DNA of 36,471 nucleotides from Planctomycetaceae bacterium (GCA_002709045.1 PAPJ01000034.1:1-36471); one strand, 5' to 3'; shown: positions 17,723 through 27,182, counted from the stretch's first letter. Notes: generated by a model not told the origin, from the sequence alone. Program-made: numbers and translations.

Positions 17723-19423
17723 ATGCATAAATCTCTTTCGAATCTGTTGATTTTGACCGCGGTCATAAGCGGGATTCAGACCACAACACAGTGTGCATCG
17801 GGCGCTGATCGCAAACCCAACATTTTGTTCATCGCGCTGGATGATCTGAACGACTGGATTGGCTGCATGGGAGGCCACCCTCAGGCGATCACCCCAAATC
17901 TGGACCGACTATCGCAGTCCAGTGTTTTCTTTACCAATGCTCATTGTGCTGCTCCCGCCTGCAATCCTTCACGGGCAGCTATCTTTACCGGAATATCTCC
18001 AAATCAATCCGGGCTATATTCGAACAACCAATCTATGCGCACCATTATGCCGGAGGATGAAATTATTCCAAAGACACTGAGCCGCCATGGTTATCATTCC
18101 AGCGGCTCCGGTAAAATGCTGCATTATTTTATCGATGCTGCATCCTGGCAGGAATATTTTCCTGCGAAAGAAACGGAAAACCCATTCCCTCGAACGCTCT
18201 ATCCGGAAACACGTCCGTTAAGTCTTCCCCGCGGCGGCCCCTGGCAATACGTGGAAACCGATTGGGGGCCACTGCAGGCAAGCGATCAGGAATACGGTGG
18301 CGACTTTCTGGTAACCAGTTGGATCAGCCAAACGCTGGAGAGGAAACACGAAAAGCCTTTCTTCTTAGCCTGTGGTATCTATCGTCCTCATGAACCATGG
18401 TTCGTACCCGCCAAATATTTCCAACCATTCCCGCTCGAATCAATCCAGTTGCCACCAGGATACAAGGCCGATGATCTGGAGGATCTTCCGCCGGCCGGAA
18501 AGAGAAGAGGCCCCAATCGCTACTTTGAACACATTCGCCAACACGGGCAGTGGAAACAGGCGGTTCAGGGATATCTGGCCTCCATTTACTATGCCGATGC
18601 CATGCTCGGGCGCGTTCTCGATACATTAGAAGCAAGCCAATATAGAGATAATACAATACTTATACTTTGGTCTGATCATGGATGGCATCTTGGCGAAAAA
18701 CAACATTGGCAAAAATTTACCGCCTGGCGGGCCTGTACGCGTGTGCCGCTAATGATTCGCACGCCGACAAGTAAACCGGGCATCTGCAAACAACCGGTGA
18801 GTCTGACCAGCTTATTTCCGACACTGCTGGATCTGGTCAGCCTTCCGCCGGAACCTCATCATGACCATCCGAGCCTAAAGCCGCTAATTGAGAATCCTCA
18901 GGCCGCCTGGCCGCATGTTGCAATCACTCATCTGGACCGACCGGACAACTACAGTATCAGCGACATCCGCTGGCGGTATATACACTATCAGGATGGCGGT
19001 GAAGAACTCTATGACATCAATAATGATCGTTATGAATGGTCAAACCTTGCCACTTCGACTGACCATCAGGATATTCTGAGAAAATATCGAAACCTCAAAC
19101 CGGTTCATTTTGAGCCTTATCGCATGACCGGACTGCAGGACCTGAAAAAACTCCCGGTTTTGTCGGCCGATATTGCCATGAAGAACTCAAACCCTTCCGG
19201 CCCTAAAGTGACCGTGACCTTTTTGAATCGCAGGCGGCAACCGGTCAGTGTGTACTGGGTTGACCGGGAAGGTAAGCCGGTTCTTTATTTCCAAATCGAG
19301 TCAGGGAAATCCAAACCACAACTTACGCGTAAAGGTGCCACATGGCTAATCAAAGATACCAATGACAAGACCCTAGGCCACGTTCGTGTCGAGTCAATCG
19401 ATGCCAAAGTGGTTGTGGAATGA
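17723..19423 (+). CDS. Secreted iduronate-type sulfatase with C-terminal VHL-beta-like domain
   Basis: A signal peptide (residues 1-26, ending CASG) precedes an S1 sulfatase domain: NILFIALDDLNDWIG with the Ca2+ aspartates (Asp40, Asp41) and CNPSR (80-84), whose Cys80 is converted to formylglycine. WSDHGWHLGEKQHW supplies further metal and sulfate contacts and resembles iduronate-2-sulfatases. The last 71 residues (496-566) form a separate small beta domain, VTVTFLNRRRQPVSVYWVDR and onward, that resembles the pVHL beta domain. It keeps the Trp, Tyr and Trp of the hydroxyproline pocket (Trp512, Tyr522, Trp541). An AAAGGA site lies before the ATG. It probably removes sulfate from a polysaccharide in the outer compartment; the exact glycan is unknown. 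Confidence 0.9.
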   Translation: MHKSLSNLLILTAVISGIQTTTQCASGADRKPNILFIALDDLNDWIGCMGGHPQAITPNLDRLSQSSVFFTNAHCAAPACNPSRAAIFTGISPNQSGLYSNNQSMRTIMPEDEIIPKTLSRHGYHSSGSGKMLHYFIDAASWQEYFPAKETENPFPRTLYPETRPLSLPRGGPWQYVETDWGPLQASDQEYGGDFLVTSWISQTLERKHEKPFFLACGIYRPHEPWFVPAKYFQPFPLESIQLPPGYKADDLEDLPPAGKRRGPNRYFEHIRQHGQWKQAVQGYLASIYYADAMLGRVLDTLEASQYRDNTILILWSDHGWHLGEKQHWQKFTAWRACTRVPLMIRTPTSKPGICKQPVSLTSLFPTLLDLVSLPPEPHHDHPSLKPLIENPQAAWPHVAITHLDRPDNYSISDIRWRYIHYQDGGEELYDINNDRYEWSNLATSTDHQDILRKYRNLKPVHFEPYRMTGLQDLKKLPVLSADIAMKNSNPSGPKVTVTFLNRRRQPVSVYWVDREGKPVLYFQIESGKSKPQLTRKGATWLIKDTNDKTLGHVRVESIDAKVVVE

Positions 19424-19436
19424 CTACGGGCCGTAG
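19424..19436. terminator. Perfect 6-bp inverted repeat between convergent sulfatase genes
   Basis: CTACGG and CCGTAG flank a single G right between the two stop codons. It is too tight for a normal hairpin loop, but the inverted repeat exactly fills the 13-base gap. It may help end transcription from both sides; a chance match is possible. Confidence 0.25.
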
Positions 19437-20774
19437 CTACTTCTTTGGCAATGTATTGGGATTATCGTATTTAATACCGGGGAAGGACTGTTGCCACTCT
19501 GTCAGCATCCGTTTCATCACCAACAGTTTTCGAGGATCTCTGCGGGACAACTCTTCCAACTCACTTGGATCAGAGTGCAAGTCGTAAAGTTCATAACGTT
19601 GCTCCCCAAACCAATGCACGAGTTTCCAGTTCTTATAACGCATCGCCCCTACGGGAATACAACCGGCACCGTGATAGTGAGGATAATGCCAGTACAGAGC
19701 CTGTCGCTCCAGCCGTTTGCCCCCCGTTAATAACCGGCTGACATCGATCCCATCCACATGTTGTTCCGGAATGAGGGGTAATCCCGCTAAATGAAGCAGG
19801 GTTGGATAAAAATCCATGCTCGTTACTGGAACATCTGTTTGCTTATCTGGATCAATTATTCCAGGCCAGCAAGCAATCAAAGGAACACGAATTCCGCCTT
19901 CATAGGCCCATCCTTTACCGGCACGTAATGGAAGATTGGAAGTACAGGGTTTAGTACTCAGACCGCCATTATCGCTGGTAAATATTACCAGTGTGTTTTC
20001 AGCGCGGCCGGTTTTTTTCAAAACAGAAAGAATCTCCGCCACTGAGTTATCAATACCTTCCATCATGGCAGCATACTCAGGAATATTCTGCACTTGTTTG
20101 TTGAGGCGTGTGCGTTCTTTTTCGAGTCCCATCGGACCGATCGTTTCAGGAGGGTTGGCTTTTAACTTGGCCTGATATTTAGCCACTAATTCCGGTGCTT
20201 CACGCAAAGCTAAATGAACTGCATGATAGTTTACGTACGCAAAAAACGGTTTATCTGAATCCAATTCAGTCAGGAATTTAACCGTGTTGGCAGTGATTTT
20301 ACGTGTGGATTTAGGATCCTCCGGGGTTCCTGCACGGGCGGAGATTTCCTGTGATCTCTGAAAGCCTGCCAACTGAGGGTTTAAATTTCCAATATGCCAC
20401 TTGCCCGTAAAAAACGTTTGATATCCTCCGTTGGCTAATGCTTTGGCCAGACCGATGTGAGACTTTGAAATACTACCACCATAGTTAGTGCAACCGTGTC
20501 TGGCCGGCGTTTGTCCGGTGATAATGCTCGCTCGGGTAGGAGAGCACACGGTCGAGGATGTATAAGCCTGAGTAAAGCGAATTCCCTGGCTGGCTAACTT
20601 GTCCAAATGCGGTGTTTCATAAAAGGCGGATCCATAACAGCCAAGATCTTTCCAACCAAGATCGTCTGCAAGGAAAAAAAGAATATTCCGCTGAGCAGCG
20701 TGAAGCTCTATCGGCAGCCCCAGCAAAACACACATCAAGAAACAAGCCAACGCCTGCCCGGTAAATCGCTTCAT
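19437..20774 (-). CDS. Secreted arylsulfatase-type S1 sulfatase
   Basis: This 445-residue protein has a signal peptide ending ELHA and a full sulfatase domain. ADDLGWKDLGCYGS carries the Ca2+ aspartates, CSPTR (77-81) the formylglycine Cys77, TGKWHIG the catalytic Lys-His pair, and FTSDNGG the second metal aspartate. A C-terminal subdomain ends with YELYDLHSDPSELEEL, a usual closing motif. The length is normal for short arylsulfatase-A-like enzymes. It differs clearly from the convergent sulfatase (CSPTR against CNPSR). It probably acts on a sulfated polysaccharide together with its neighbour. No sulfatase-activating enzyme (anSME) is in the window, so maturation must come from elsewhere. Confidence 0.92.
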   Translation of the reverse strand: MKRFTGQALACFLMCVLLGLPIELHAAQRNILFFLADDLGWKDLGCYGSAFYETPHLDKLASQGIRFTQAYTSSTVCSPTRASIITGQTPARHGCTNYGGSISKSHIGLAKALANGGYQTFFTGKWHIGNLNPQLAGFQRSQEISARAGTPEDPKSTRKITANTVKFLTELDSDKPFFAYVNYHAVHLALREAPELVAKYQAKLKANPPETIGPMGLEKERTRLNKQVQNIPEYAAMMEGIDNSVAEILSVLKKTGRAENTLVIFTSDNGGLSTKPCTSNLPLRAGKGWAYEGGIRVPLIACWPGIIDPDKQTDVPVTSMDFYPTLLHLAGLPLIPEQHVDGIDVSRLLTGGKRLERQALYWHYPHYHGAGCIPVGAMRYKNWKLVHWFGEQRYELYDLHSDPSELEELSRRDPRKLLVMKRMLTEWQQSFPGIKYDNPNTLPKK

Positions 20775-20858
20775 TACTCATTCTCTTTCATGGATTCTTT
20801 ACCCCTCGAATCAAGCCCATTAGCAGCCACAAATTCCGCCACAAACCTCAACCAGTAA

Positions 20859-22136
20859 TTAATAAATCACCATTGAATCTTCAAACAGTTTCGTCAGTTC
20901 TGCCTGACCAGCTTCGATGGGTGACAACTTGGTTACCCGATGCTGTGGCAATGTCCCCTCCACCAGTGCCGGAATATCTTCCTTGTCATAACCGACAGCA
21001 TTTAATCCGTTTGGCATATCCGTCAGTTTCATAAAGTGGATAACGCGTTCGGCCAACACTTCGCCCGCTGCCTGATCGGGCACATCCGAGATATCTGCAC
21101 CCAGTGCCTGTGCCGCCAGCAGATGCCGTTTGGGGTTCGAAGGTGCAGTAAATCGCACGACTGCCGGTGTATTCAAAATCACGGACATCCCATGGGGGAC
21201 GATTGGGTGGTCCACAGTGTAACCAGCCGGTTGAAATGACTTAACCATGCCGGCAACAGGGTAAGACATTCCATGGGGCAGATGGACACCGGCATTCCCA
21301 AATCCTATCCCGGCGATCGTAGATGCCATCAGCATATTCATTCGCGCGTCCGTATCGGTTGTATCTGCATAAGCCCGCGGCAGGTATTCCGCCATCAGTT
21401 CCAGAGCTCTAATTGCCCAGATATCGCTAATCGGGTTTGTGCCCTGATAGGCGGGGCGTTCGAGCGGTGAATTCGGTTTGGGCCGTTGATTAAAAGGCAT
21501 TGCGGTATAGGACTCTAAGGCATGGCTCAACACATCCAAACCGCTAGACGCTGCGACCGCCGCCGGCATCGTGGCAGTATTGTCCGGATCGATAATCCCC
21601 AGCGTTGGCTTCAGATATCGATGAGCGATGCCAGTCTTCGCGTGTTTTTCAACATAATCAAAAATCGCCACACCGGTCGTTTCACTACCAGTACCAGCCG
21701 TTGTTGGAATAGCGATTAACGGTTTCGTTGGCCCCGGGACCGGCTTACCTTCACCAATCGGAGCATTGACATACCTAAAGAAATCGGCTGGATAGGTCGC
21801 ATAAAGATTTGCCGCTTTGCAGGTATCGATCGTACTTCCACCACCGACGGCTACAAAGCTATCGTAGTCGCCATCACAGGCAACCTCAGCCGCACGCTTA
21901 AAACTGGCGTCTGTCGGTTCCACAGACAATTCCGAAAAAACCTCGAACCCAATATTACTGGCGGCCAAAGAACTACGTACAACTTCGCCGATGGGCAAAT
22001 CAACCAATGCTGGATCCATAACAACCAGAGTTCGCTTGACGCCCATGTCTCGTAAATCCATTCCGATCTCGGCAGTAATACCAGGACCGAATCTGACATT
22101 TGAAGCTGACATTTGAAAGGCGGTATCGGTTGCCAT
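20859..22136 (-). CDS. Fe-containing alcohol dehydrogenase, hydroxyacid-oxoacid transhydrogenase (HOT/ADHFE1) type
   Basis: The 425-residue enzyme has a Rossmann-like NAD domain (VGGGSTID, 97-104) and an iron site in the C-terminal half: Asp201, His205 (LDVLSHALE), His288 (PHGMSYP) and His315 (VPHGMS). The segments FRYVNAPIGEGKPVPGP and RPAYQGTNPISDIW are hallmarks of the HOT subgroup, which oxidises 4-hydroxybutyrate while reducing 2-oxoglutarate to D-2-hydroxyglutarate. Bacterial relatives may use other short hydroxyacids. A GGAGGA site precedes the ATG by 7 bases. It diverges from a CoA-acylating semialdehyde dehydrogenase, which suggests a pair that turns a hydroxyacid into an acyl-CoA. 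The subfamily is firm; the true substrate is inferred. Confidence 0.88.
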   Translation of the reverse strand: MATDTAFQMSASNVRFGPGITAEIGMDLRDMGVKRTLVVMDPALVDLPIGEVVRSSLAASNIGFEVFSELSVEPTDASFKRAAEVACDGDYDSFVAVGGGSTIDTCKAANLYATYPADFFRYVNAPIGEGKPVPGPTKPLIAIPTTAGTGSETTGVAIFDYVEKHAKTGIAHRYLKPTLGIIDPDNTATMPAAVAASSGLDVLSHALESYTAMPFNQRPKPNSPLERPAYQGTNPISDIWAIRALELMAEYLPRAYADTTDTDARMNMLMASTIAGIGFGNAGVHLPHGMSYPVAGMVKSFQPAGYTVDHPIVPHGMSVILNTPAVVRFTAPSNPKRHLLAAQALGADISDVPDQAAGEVLAERVIHFMKLTDMPNGLNAVGYDKEDIPALVEGTLPQHRVTKLSPIEAGQAELTKLFEDSMVIY

Positions 22137-22143
22137 ACTGTTT

Positions 22144-22149
22144 TCCTCC
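22144..22149 (-). promoter_or_regulatory. Strong Shine-Dalgarno of the Fe-alcohol dehydrogenase gene
   Basis: The minus strand reads GGAGGA 7 bases before the ATG. This is one of the few perfect ribosome sites in the window and fixes the start at 22136. Confidence 0.75.
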
Positions 22150-22288
22150 GGCGGCTAGCTCATGAGTTATTCATTTGTTTCTTGCTGATTTTACTACGTC
22201 CGTCAGTCGAAAGGTTAAAATAAGCCTGAATAAAACAAAGCCGGACTGTAACAACCAATTCACCACTAATGCGATATATATAGAAGCT

Positions 22289-23719
22289 ATGAAATACGCA
22301 CCGCTCGAAAATTTTATCAATGGTACCCACACGTCCAGTAACGCGGCGACACTTGAAATTACATCTCCGGTTAACGGACAGCTATTAAGCTCGGTACCAT
22401 TATCCAGTACCGATGACGTGCAGACAGCAGTCGCCACCGCGCAGGCTGCTTTTGCGACCTGGTCAGGGCTGACATTACGTCAACGCTGCGACGTATTTTA
22501 TCGCTATCGCAATCTATTGCAGGACAACCTTGATGAACTTTCGCAAATTTGCCATGAGGAAAACGGGAAAACGATTGGGGAATCAAAGGCAGAAGTACTT
22601 AAGGCTATTGAACTTACTGAACTAGCCTGCGCACTACCTAATATTGTTACCGGCGAATCTCTTGAAGTAAGTCCCGGTTTTGACTGTTCCATTCAACAGG
22701 CTCCGCTAGGAGTCGTCTCCTGCATCACTCCATTTAATTTTCCGATTATGGTACCGCACTGGACAATCCCCATGGCATTGGCGTTGGGCAACACGATGGT
22801 ATTCAAACCGAGCGAACAGGTCCCTCTAAGTGCTAACAGGGCGGCAGAACTTTTAACCGAGGCCGGTCTTCCCGACGGCGTTTTTAATGTTATCCATGGT
22901 GACCGTTCTGTGGTTGAAGCGATCTGCGACCACAACGACATTCGAGCATTGACGTTTGTTGGTTCGACCCCAGTCGCTCAGGCGGTGTATGCCCGAGCCA
23001 CCTCTACCTTCAAACGGGCTCTTGCCATGGGCGGTGCTAAAAATCATTTGATTGTCATGCCTGATGCCGAAGTACAACACACAGCTTCCAATGTTGCGGC
23101 CAGCGCTTGTGGATGTGCCGGTCAACGATGCATGGCTGCGGCCACCATGGTCGCTGTGGGAGAAGTAGACCACATCGTCGATCAGGTTGTAGAACAGTCA
23201 AAGGCTTTGGTGCCCGGCGATAATTTAGGTGCCGTCATCTCTGCCAATGCGAAAGATCGAATCGAGCATTTTATTACAGAAGCAGAAGAGCAGGGGGCAA
23301 CGGTTTTGCTTGACGGTCGGGGGGCAACCGTAGCCGGTTATGAGGGCGGAACATATGTCGGCCCAACCATACTCGACAATGTAACTGCGGACATGACCAT
23401 CGCCAGTGCGGAAGTCTTCGGCCCGGTACTTTCAATTATCCGCGCGAATGATCTAAAGGAAGCCATTGATCTGGAGAACGCCTCTCCCTACGGCAATGCG
23501 GCAGTCGTCTATACTCAGGACGGACAAGTTGCCAGGCAGTTTGCTGATCAGGCAAGTGCCGGGATGATCGGCGTCAATGTGGGAGTACCGGTACCGCGCG
23601 AACCTTTTGGTTTTGGCGGATGGAATGATTCGCGTTTCGGTGTCGGAGATATTACCGGCCGTGGCTCTATCCAGTTCTGGACTCAGGCAAAAAAGATTAC
23701 TTCTCATTGGGTCGAATGA
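22289..23719 (+). CDS. mmsA: CoA-acylating methylmalonate/malonate-semialdehyde dehydrogenase
   Basis: The 476-residue protein is an aldehyde dehydrogenase with catalytic Cys281 in GCAGQRCMA, a PFNFPIMVPHW signature (148-158) and MGGAKNH (247-253) in place of the ELGGK glutamate. Loss of that general base is typical of the MmsA subgroup, which releases acyl-CoA and CO2 from methylmalonate or malonate semialdehyde. The frame runs upstream to a TTG at 22175, but family alignment starts at FINGTHTSSN, so I chose the ATG at 22289. A weak TATATA box lies 6 bases before that ATG. The divergent HOT-type dehydrogenase probably makes its semialdehyde. Acetyl-CoA or propionyl-CoA is the likely product. 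Confidence 0.9.
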   Translation: MKYAPLENFINGTHTSSNAATLEITSPVNGQLLSSVPLSSTDDVQTAVATAQAAFATWSGLTLRQRCDVFYRYRNLLQDNLDELSQICHEENGKTIGESKAEVLKAIELTELACALPNIVTGESLEVSPGFDCSIQQAPLGVVSCITPFNFPIMVPHWTIPMALALGNTMVFKPSEQVPLSANRAAELLTEAGLPDGVFNVIHGDRSVVEAICDHNDIRALTFVGSTPVAQAVYARATSTFKRALAMGGAKNHLIVMPDAEVQHTASNVAASACGCAGQRCMAAATMVAVGEVDHIVDQVVEQSKALVPGDNLGAVISANAKDRIEHFITEAEEQGATVLLDGRGATVAGYEGGTYVGPTILDNVTADMTIASAEVFGPVLSIIRANDLKEAIDLENASPYGNAAVVYTQDGQVARQFADQASAGMIGVNVGVPVPREPFGFGGWNDSRFGVGDITGRGSIQFWTQAKKITSHWVE

Positions 23720-23777
23720 TCTTTACCGGCAATCGCTCAACCACATTATTAAGCTGTTGCGTATTTCAGTGGTCAGC

Positions 23778-23783
23778 TAGAAT
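23778..23783 (+). promoter_or_regulatory. Possible -10 box of the DUF1592 gene, near-leaderless
   Basis: TAGAAT (5/6 match) ends 6 bases before the ATG at 23790, so transcription would begin at or beside the start codon. TGTTGC (23755-23760) is a weak -35 candidate with 17-base spacing. No Shine-Dalgarno site is present. Confidence 0.35.
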
Positions 23784-23789
23784 CATAAT

Positions 23790-25817
23790 ATGAAGTCTAT
23801 TTGTACGACAATTCTGGTTTGCCTCATTCTTCTTTCACCAGATGATTTTCTGTTTGGCGACGAGTTCGACACGGCCAAATTCCTCCAGCGATACTGCACT
23901 GACTGTCATCAGGGTGAAGAACCGGCCGGGAACCACGATTTCACCCGTTACAGTTCGAAAGCAGACTTACTTGCAGTTCCCGAACTATTACTAGAGATAC
24001 GAACGGCAATAGATACTTCACTGATGCCTCCCCGGGAAAGTTCTGAACTTTCCCGTGACCTGCGGCATACGGCCGTCAAGACCGTGGGGCAATTACTACA
24101 TCAGGCAATCGCATCCGGCCCTACAGTAAAGCAATCCCCGATTCGGCGAATGACTCGCTTTCAATATAGTAATGCTGTACGGGACCTACTTGATTTGAAA
24201 CTTGCTGTATTTAGTTTGCCTGAACAGGTTGCACGTGAATATGGGGGATATTACCAACCCCAATCCGGAAAAATGCCTGCTGTTGTTCGGGTGGGCAATC
24301 GAGCGCTTGGCAAATCGCAACTTATAGAACGTCGGCTGGAAGGCATTACTCCTTATCCTCAGGACCTGCGGGCTGAACACGGCTTCGACAATCAGGCGAA
24401 CCAGTTAAGTTTGTCACCCATTCTGCTGGAACAATTCATGGAGCTAAGCCGCTCGATCGTAAACTCTTCTAACTTCAATACGGCAACCGTCGGGGTCTGG
24501 AAGCAACTTTTCGTGTCTCCTGCGGAAGGTGATATCAAACAGGCTGTCGAGCAACGCCTGCGTCCGTTTCTACAGCGGGCTTTCAGGACTAACATTTCCG
24601 AGACCACACTAAACCGTTACAGCAGTTACGCGCTTAGTTTTATTAATAACGGCGAGGATTTCCCCACTGCCATGAAGGCAGTTATCAGCGGCATTCTTGC
24701 ATCGCCCAGATTTTTCTACCTGCAGGATCAGCGGGGAAACCAGTTTTCGCTGGCTGCACGACTCTCATTTTTTCTCTGGGGGAGTATTCCCGATCAGGCA
24801 TTAATCGACAGTGCCGTGCGAGGCGAACTCACCAACGTCGAGGTTCTTTCGGCTCACGTGGATCGCATGTTGCTGGATCAGCGAAGCAAACGATTTTGTG
24901 ACAGTTTTCCTTCCCAATGGTTACAACTTGAGACAATCATCGCTTCCGAACCCGATCCTAAAATCTATCCCCAGTTCTACTTTGCCAGATATAAAAGCAG
25001 CATGCATATGATGATCGAACCATTGCTGCTGTTCGAGACTGTTCTGGTTGAAAATAAGTCCATCCTGCAGTTCATTCATTCAGATTTCTCATACCGCAGC
25101 GTAATGTTGCGCAACTGGTACGAAAATGCAGATAAGATCCAGCACACGGGCCCCGGCGCAATTGATTTTCAGCGGGTGGCCGTAACGGACATGCGTGAAG
25201 GTGGTCTTATTACAAATGCTGCGATTATGACAATGACTTCGGCTCCGAATCACAGCAAACCAATTACGCGAGGTGCCTGGTTCGCTTCAACGATCCTGCA
25301 CGCCCCTCCCAAACCTCCTCCTGCCGACGTACCTCCGATCGATCGCAAACCAGATGCTGCGAACGAAACCTTAACCATACGTGAGCAATTAGCGGCGCAC
25401 CGGGACAACGCCAGCTGCGCAGGTTGCCACAAAAAACTCGATCCTCTGGGATTTGCATTAGAGAACTATGATCCTGTCGGTCGCTGGCGGGATCATTACC
25501 CAAACGGCCGAAAAGTTGACAGTAGCGGGAGCCTCTACAATCGACATACCTTTCAGGATATTATTGGTCTTAAGCAGGCTCTATTAAAGGAAAAGGATCG
25601 TTTTGCTTATGCGTTCACGCAACACTTAATGAGTTTTGCTCTTGGCCGAAAGGTCACTTATCAGGACACTATAATAATTGAAGACATTGTTTCCCGGTCG
25701 GCAGCCGGGGACTATCAGCTGAAAGCCTTAATTAAGCAGCTAATTATGAGCGATGCCTTCCTGCAAACGGACAGGCCAACCCAAACAGCCGGAACCAGTA
25801 AACAGGACGCATCATGA
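23790..25817 (+). CDS. DUF1592/DUF1588/DUF1585 cytochrome-like protein
   Basis: After a signal peptide (about 1-23) comes a small haem-binding domain with CTDCH (36-40) and a downstream LMPP (Met78) as likely axial ligand. The central region (about 110-500) follows the DUF1587 and DUF1592 order, with RMTRFQYSNAVRDLLDL and SLAARLSFFLWGSIPD. CAGCHKKLDPLGFALENYD (543 onward) is the DUF1588 hallmark, with a second CxxCH, and DUF1585 closes the protein. The 675 residues are on the compact side for this family. Its function is unknown; planctomycetes encode many copies, thought to act in the outer compartment. The last 4 bases overlap the DUF1552 gene start, a standard partner, so the two are coupled. 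Confidence 0.9.
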   Translation: MKSICTTILVCLILLSPDDFLFGDEFDTAKFLQRYCTDCHQGEEPAGNHDFTRYSSKADLLAVPELLLEIRTAIDTSLMPPRESSELSRDLRHTAVKTVGQLLHQAIASGPTVKQSPIRRMTRFQYSNAVRDLLDLKLAVFSLPEQVAREYGGYYQPQSGKMPAVVRVGNRALGKSQLIERRLEGITPYPQDLRAEHGFDNQANQLSLSPILLEQFMELSRSIVNSSNFNTATVGVWKQLFVSPAEGDIKQAVEQRLRPFLQRAFRTNISETTLNRYSSYALSFINNGEDFPTAMKAVISGILASPRFFYLQDQRGNQFSLAARLSFFLWGSIPDQALIDSAVRGELTNVEVLSAHVDRMLLDQRSKRFCDSFPSQWLQLETIIASEPDPKIYPQFYFARYKSSMHMMIEPLLLFETVLVENKSILQFIHSDFSYRSVMLRNWYENADKIQHTGPGAIDFQRVAVTDMREGGLITNAAIMTMTSAPNHSKPITRGAWFASTILHAPPKPPPADVPPIDRKPDAANETLTIREQLAAHRDNASCAGCHKKLDPLGFALENYDPVGRWRDHYPNGRKVDSSGSLYNRHTFQDIIGLKQALLKEKDRFAYAFTQHLMSFALGRKVTYQDTIIIEDIVSRSAAGDYQLKALIKQLIMSDAFLQTDRPTQTAGTSKQDAS

Positions 25818-27160
25818 GCAAATCGAATCGCAGACAGTTCTTACGCGGTGCGGCGGGCACAACAATGGCGATTCCGTTTCTGGAAAGTGTTGTGCGGGCA
25901 AAGCCGTCTGCAATCAAACCGCAGCAGCGAATGGCGATTTACTATGTTCCTATGGGTGTCGTTCGGAAAGGATTTTTTCCGGGTGAAGAAGAAACCGTAT
26001 TGCCGAAGTTCCAGGGTGCTACGACCAAGGCCATTGGACTACAGCGACCCGTTGGCATTCAAACGCTCCAGCGATTAACACCATCACAGACACCGCTGGA
26101 ACCTCTGAAGCATAAGCTCAGTTTCATCTCCGGACTCGATCGAACATATAAGCAGGGGACCGATGTCCATGCACAATGCGGTTCCTGCTTTCTTAGCAGC
26201 GCCACAATGGAGTCGATTACAGACTCGGCCTATCCGCTTGACCGAACCTTTGACCATATTGTCGCTGATACGATCAGTACCCACACTCCGTTCAGTACAT
26301 TGACGTTAAGTTGCAATAGTCATAAAGACAACAAAGAGTCGATCTATTTCGACAATATCTCCTGGTACGGAACGAACCACGTTACTCCTTCCATCCGTGA
26401 TGTTCGCCAGGCATATCAGCGTCTGTTCGGAACGAAGAAGAAAGGTGATCTTCGTGATATTACCGATCTGGTACTGGACGATGCCAGGGAATTGCAAAAG
26501 TCGTTAAACACGACTGACAAAGACAAATTTGAAGAGTACTTTGACGGCATTCGCAGTCTGGAGCTTCAGATTGAACGTCTGGAAGCAATGCGTGCTGAAA
26601 TTGAAACAGCCAATATCTCCATTCCGGCGGATTCCCTGCTTCCCCGCGGGCAATACATTCGCACGATGGGAGACCTTATGGTGGCAGCTTTGCAAACTGG
26701 GCTAACCAATGTCGCTACGCTCATGATTGGACCGGAACGCTGGGATACGCCCTACCGGTTCGAATCATTGTTTGACAAACCGATGAGTCACCACCAAATG
26801 ACTCACAAGCCGCATCAATTTGTCGAACAGTTACTTCAGATAGACCGGTTTTACATGGAACAGTATGCCTACATCACCGGAAAAATGGATGCGATCATCG
26901 AGCCGGACGGTTCCACATTGCTGGACAACACCATCTTTACTTATGGCTCCGGACTCGGCGACGGCACCACTCACCAATACAACGACCTGCCAATTTTGGT
27001 CGCCGGCGGATCCAGGCTGGGGCTGGCACAAGGCAAACACATTCATGTTCCCGATGAAACGCCGCTCGCCAATCTGTTTCTTACTCAAGCCCACGCGTTT
27101 GGTATGGAAATAGATTCCTTTGCGGATAGCAGATCCACGATTTCTGGAATGATCTCATAG
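25814..27160 (+). CDS. DUF1552 protein with Tat-like N terminus
   Basis: The 448-residue protein begins SNRRQFLRGAAGTTMAIPFL, a twin-arginine (Arg6-Arg7) export signal, and then follows the DUF1552 family: YVPMGVVRKGFFPG, LSFISGLDRTY, DVHAQCGSCFLS and a C-terminal YGSGLGDGTTHQYNDLPIL. The fold resembles the alkaline-phosphatase/sulfatase-like DUF1501 group, but no reaction is known. It overlaps the DUF1592 gene by ATGA, the usual gene pair in planctomycetes and myxobacteria, so the two probably form one complex outside the cytoplasmic membrane. The residues GSGLGDG and HHQMTHKP could hold metal, but this is speculative. Confidence 0.9.
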   Translation: MSKSNRRQFLRGAAGTTMAIPFLESVVRAKPSAIKPQQRMAIYYVPMGVVRKGFFPGEEETVLPKFQGATTKAIGLQRPVGIQTLQRLTPSQTPLEPLKHKLSFISGLDRTYKQGTDVHAQCGSCFLSSATMESITDSAYPLDRTFDHIVADTISTHTPFSTLTLSCNSHKDNKESIYFDNISWYGTNHVTPSIRDVRQAYQRLFGTKKKGDLRDITDLVLDDARELQKSLNTTDKDKFEEYFDGIRSLELQIERLEAMRAEIETANISIPADSLLPRGQYIRTMGDLMVAALQTGLTNVATLMIGPERWDTPYRFESLFDKPMSHHQMTHKPHQFVEQLLQIDRFYMEQYAYITGKMDAIIEPDGSTLLDNTIFTYGSGLGDGTTHQYNDLPILVAGGSRLGLAQGKHIHVPDETPLANLFLTQAHAFGMEIDSFADSRSTISGMIS

Positions 27161-27182
27161 CTGACCTCCCGGAACCCAAATT

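Noticed and set aside
22175..22288. N-terminal extension of the semialdehyde dehydrogenase
   Set aside because: It starts at TTG, has no family match and would run through the divergent promoter region; the ATG at 22289 fits the family.
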